NCBI GenBank assembly: GCA_014904985.1 | Contig: MU129114.1 | Span: forward strand, 72,359-93,312 | Direction: 5' to 3' | Source: Hydnum rufescens UP504 | Lineage: Eukaryota; Basidiomycota; Agaricomycetes; Cantharellales; Hydnaceae | Length of the DNA: 20,954 nucleotides | Shown: piece by piece, positions 18,716 to 20,954 of the stretch | Layout of the letters: each line of letters begins with the position of its first letter | Numbering within the stretch: the stretch's first letter is position 1 | The notes under the pieces: model-generated | What the model was told of the DNA's origin: nothing | The model's database searches: none | Seen by the model: the letters and a program-made list of their open reading frames with translations, nothing else | Program-made: the position numbers and the translations under genes

Positions 18716-18799
18716 ATAAGCCTTTCCACAAGCATCCCAGACATATAAGCCTTTCTATAAGCATCCCACATGACGTATAAGCCTTTCTACAAGCATCCT
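18716..18799. repeat. Three tandem ~30-bp units
   Basis: ATAAGCCTTTCxAxAAGCATCC is repeated at 18716, 18745 and 18777 (spacings 29 and 32 bp). The inverted copy near 14930-14960 has one clear unit, so the unit number differs between the two copies of the element. Confidence 0.8.
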
Positions 18800-19000
18800 A
18801 CACGATATATCATTGACTACAGCTAGTCCATATCCCTTCCTATTCTCCACTGAACACCATACACATCTTACAGAGTGTGATCAACCATTGAAGCGAACCA
18901 GCCCAACGAATAACAACAGAAATACAGTCTCCCATCTACACACTGGCTGAACCAGATTTTGATTTGACAGTCATCGGAGCTCCCAACCCTTCTTCTATAG
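18776..19000 (-). repeat. Inverted-copy element end, right copy
   Basis: Reverse complement of 14739-14960 with scattered mismatches and short indels, sharing the terminal CTATAGAAGAAGGGTTGGGA on the minus strand. It abuts the half palindrome of the array at 19001. Confidence 0.8.
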
Positions 19001-19132
19001 CGGGTGTGTGGTTTGTGTCACCACCTCTCGTGCCTTCGTTTGGTGGTTTCATTTGTCCCGGTTTCATTTGCTGTGGCTTCATTTGCCCGGGGCCACTCAT
19101 TGGGCAGCCTGTCATTTTTTTTTGGTTTTGAT

Positions 19133-19236
19133 CTGGAATAATAAAGGCTTCATTAGTATAAAAATTCACAGCAGTGCAAAAAGAGTAGCTTGCGCTACTC
19201 TTTTTGCACTAGTGTATCTAGTGAGACAAAACTTAC
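19133..19236 (-). other. Module H: splice-like intron with hairpin
   Basis: Donor GTAAGT; hairpin 19173-19210 with a perfect 17-bp stem AGTGCAAAAAGAGTAGC and 4-nt loop; branch-like TACTAATG; acceptor TTCCAG. Length 104. Upstream palindrome 19242-19273 reads MTTCPLQWMCGHK in the frame of the long ORF before it. The stem has TAGC/GCTA where other modules have CAGC/GCTG, a paired change. Confidence 0.65.
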
Positions 19237-19294
19237 CTTATGACCACACATCCACTGAAGTGGGCATGTGGTCATGGTCATGTGCTGGGGCTGC

Positions 19295-19339
<45 letters not shown>

Positions 19340-19611
19340 TGTTGTGTCATGGTCATGCGGTCACTTTCCTGTTGCTGGGTGTGGCTGTGCTGTGCACTTG
19401 CGAAATTCAATGCCGGCAATTGCCGATACTCAAGAAGCACCCTAAGTGCTGGCACTACAAGCACAATACAGACTAATAGCAAGCATGTGGATGTGGAATA
19501 TATAATATATAATAAATATTTGTTTAAAAATGTGAAGAAGAGGATGATAATGAGCCAGAGCTCAATAAGGGACGATATGCCTGATTGCAAAGTGGATTGG
19601 GCCACTTCCAT
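19237..19611 (-). CDS. Hypothetical exon: hydrophobic N-terminus, then poly-Q
   Basis: A frame starting MEVAQSTLQSGISSLIEL has two hydrophobic stretches (LWLIIILFFTFLNKYLLYII and TCLLLVCIVLVVPALRVLL), which could be membrane segments. A His/Gln-rich part and an uninterrupted run of about 16 Gln encoded by CAG follow, ending in MTTCPLQWMCGHK at the module H donor. The first half lies inside the palindrome arm, and a twin frame exists on the plus strand from 19846 (MEVAQ...). Most differences between the twins change amino acids, so protein-level selection is doubtful. It may be the first exon of an array transcript, or just an open repeat. Confidence 0.3.
19291..19343. repeat. CTG/CAG trinucleotide microsatellite
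   Basis: A near-pure (CTG)n tract of about 13 uninterrupted units with flanking variants (CCG, TTG). On the minus strand it reads CAG/CAA, i.e. poly-glutamine in the frame of the ORF at 19237-19611. Confidence 0.95.
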
Positions 19612-20053
19612 GCATCAGAATTGGCCCAAATTTAAATATAGTGATGGTATATATACACCTTATATGGGTGACTAATTATATCAGACGATTCTGGCATTAT
19701 TCAATTTTTCATGCCTTCAATTCCCTATTTAGGGAGTTGAAGGCGTGAAAAATTGAAGAATGCCAGAATTGTCCGATATAATTAGTTGCCCATATAAGGT
19801 GTATATATACCATCACTATATTTAAATTTGGGCCAATTCTGATGTGTGGAAGTGGCCCAATCCACTTTGCAATCAGGCATATCATCCCTTATTGAGCTCT
19901 GGCTCATTATCATCCTCTTCTTCACATTTTTAAACAAATATTTATTGCATATTATATATCCCACATCCACATGCTTGCTATTAGTCTGTATTGTGCCTGT
20001 AATGCTGGCACTTGGGGCGCTTCTTGAGTATCGGCAATTGCCGGCATTGAATT
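19404..20053. repeat. 650-bp near-perfect palindrome
   Basis: The two 325-bp arms are reverse complements with only scattered mismatches and no net length change. Positions 19404 and 20053 are equidistant from the centre at 19728/19729, where CCCTA-TT-TAGGG leaves almost no loop. The ends read AATTCAATGCCGGCAATTGCC and complement. Outside the arms, a related palindrome-intron module follows on each side in opposite orientation (H on the left, I on the right), so the symmetry extends beyond the arms. This could be a foldback element or the hinge of an inverted duplication. Confidence 0.92.
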
Positions 20054-20144
20054 CGGTATCTTACTTCTACAACAACAACACGCAACTGCCTGGAAAGGCA
20101 AGCATGCGACCACACACCCGCCACCGAGGGTGTGTGGTCATGAG

Positions 20145-20249
20145 GTGAGGTTTTCTACTAGTAGATACAACGGTGCAAAAAGAGCAGCAAAAGCTGCTCT
20201 TTTTGTGCTCTTTTGAATCTTTATACTAACACAGTTTGTATTCTTCTAG
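20145..20249 (+). other. Module I: splice-like intron with hairpin, plus strand
   Basis: Donor GTGAGG; hairpin 20177-20204 with 12-bp stem AAAAAGAGCAGC and AAAA loop; branch ATACTAACAC at 20223-20232; acceptor TTCTAG. Length 105. The palindrome 20108-20139 precedes it. This is the only module on the plus strand, mirrored to module H across the palindrome. Confidence 0.65.
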
Positions 20250-20355
20250 ATTGAGGCCTCGGATCCAAGGCACGACGAAAACCCATGAAATGAGGGCCCA
20301 AACGGCAATGCCCCAAATGAAGACACACCAAACAATGTGACAGATGGCAACACAT
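20250..20355 (+). other. Exon-like segment after module I, cut by LTR-like DNA
   Basis: Like the segment that follows module H (19002-19132, minus), it contains AAATGAA and ACACCAAAC-type motifs and a GTGACA near its end. It stops at CAACACAT, where another palindrome arm would be expected and the family A terminus begins instead. An in-frame TGA makes coding doubtful. Confidence 0.4.
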
Positions 20356-20644
20356 TGTTGGAGGGATAAATCCCTACACCATAGAAATCCTCATCCAAGG
20401 CCATTTTCCCTATGAGCAAATCAATTATATGTCACTGCGCTCATTTAATTTTATCACCATTCGTTTATTCAAGAAATCAATTGGATTCCTACCCCTTTCC
20501 AACCCATAATATCGCCTCATTCCTTTACCATGTCCACCAGTCAATTTATTGACTATCTGTCAGACTTCAACAGTCCTCATCAAAAGGGGCAGTTTATGCC
20601 CTACTTCAAGTCCATTTTCTTTGGACAAGGCAATTCAACTTGCC
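20356..20644 (+). mobile_element. LTR-like terminus, family A, second copy
   Basis: It starts TGTTGGAGGGATAAATCCC and shares further blocks (CTTCAACAG, CTTCAAG, GGCAATTCAACTTGCC) with the copy ending at 1086 on the other strand. The right end is not definable; it may continue beyond the window. The stated end is the last shared block. Confidence 0.5.
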
Positions 20645-20954
20645 ATCTTTCTAAAAAGAGAGAGATCTGTCCACGTCATTGAGGAGAGGACAAAAGAAGG
20701 GAGCACAGGGACAATTCAAATATTCAGGTCCAGGAAATGAAGGTCTTTTAGGATAATAGAAAATCCCAATGAACAGTGATTGCTCAAGGGAATAGATCAG
20801 TGTCACAAAGTAAAGATGTCAAGGCCACACCCTGAAGTCGTCCTCTTGACTATTCAGTCTTAATGTGGCTGTACACAGTCTTGACAAGTGGGAAATCTCC
20901 TCCAGACAGTGCCAATACTTCAGTGCCTCAGACTGTGATAGGGGGAAAAACCAA
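20645..20954. other. No gene recognised (right edge)
   Basis: Short frames only, no repeat or motif recognised. It probably continues the LTR-like element or its target. Confidence 0.3.

Larger units (their letters stand above)
17397..19000. mobile_element. ~1.6-kb insertion at the centre of an array palindrome
   Basis: The palindrome arm ACCACACACCC...GCAG ends at 17396 and its complementary half CGGGTGTGTGGT resumes at 19001, so the DNA between was inserted there. The right end (CTATAG at 18995-19000) is the same terminus as the inverted copy at 14739. Candidate duplications are CAG (17394-17396) and TAG (18998-19000), only two of three bases alike. Inside are three ~160-bp satellite units, a promoter-like region and a short tandem repeat, with no transposase or polymerase motif. 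It may be one composite element or several nested ones. Confidence 0.6.

Overview
The window looks like nuclear DNA of a basidiomycete fungus, probably a mushroom-forming Agaricomycete. The reasons are split genes with short (about 52-63 nt) GT-AG introns, STAND/NLR genes of the NACHT-WD40 type with the N-terminal helical region usual in Agaricomycetes, a split PEX19-like gene, solo LTRs, and strong CpG loss in repetitive DNA. I see no intact housekeeping gene, no tRNA or rRNA, and nothing prokaryotic. Nearly every recognisable gene is broken, so this is a decaying, transposon-rich accessory region. The taxonomic call is inference.

Layout. 1-1086: the terminus of an LTR-type element lying inside NLR copy 1, with two ~161-bp satellite-like units on its far side. 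1087-5148 (+): NLR copy 1, entering the window at the NACHT Walker B region and running through 14 WD40 repeats. It has three in-frame stops and a textbook solo LTR (3314-3960, target duplication GATGC) inside WD repeat 7. 5149-5828: no gene seen. 5829-6676 (-): a four-exon relic of PEX19. 6727-7411 (+): the N-terminal third of a third NLR, head to head with PEX19. 7412-9268: degenerate DNA. 9269-12630 (+): NLR copy 2, with intact NACHT motifs, only four WD repeats and several apparent frameshifts.

12654-13454 is an 801-bp foldback element. 13633-14018 is a second solo LTR (TGTTA...TAACA, target duplication CTGGC). 14739-14960 and 18776-19000 are inverted copies of one element end. 15434-17398 is a palindrome array. 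It starts with short-period palindromes and becomes ~250-bp modules, each made of a TG-rich palindrome followed by a splice-like intron (96-119 nt) that carries its own hairpin. A ~1.6-kb insertion splits the array at the centre of one palindrome (17397-19000). The array resumes at 19001, meets a 650-bp palindrome centred on 19728/19729, and continues on the other strand to about 20355, where another LTR-like terminus begins.

The best candidate for something undescribed is the module array at 15793-20249. It holds nine introns with recognisable donor, branch and acceptor signals, seven of them regularly spaced. Their internal stems differ in sequence from module to module but stay paired, which points to a structured intron family (introner-like) or a palindrome-propagating element. 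The second notable signal is a near-total absence of CpG in the WD40-coding DNA of both NLR copies, against CpG-rich NACHT DNA and a CpG-rich LTR inserted in the middle.
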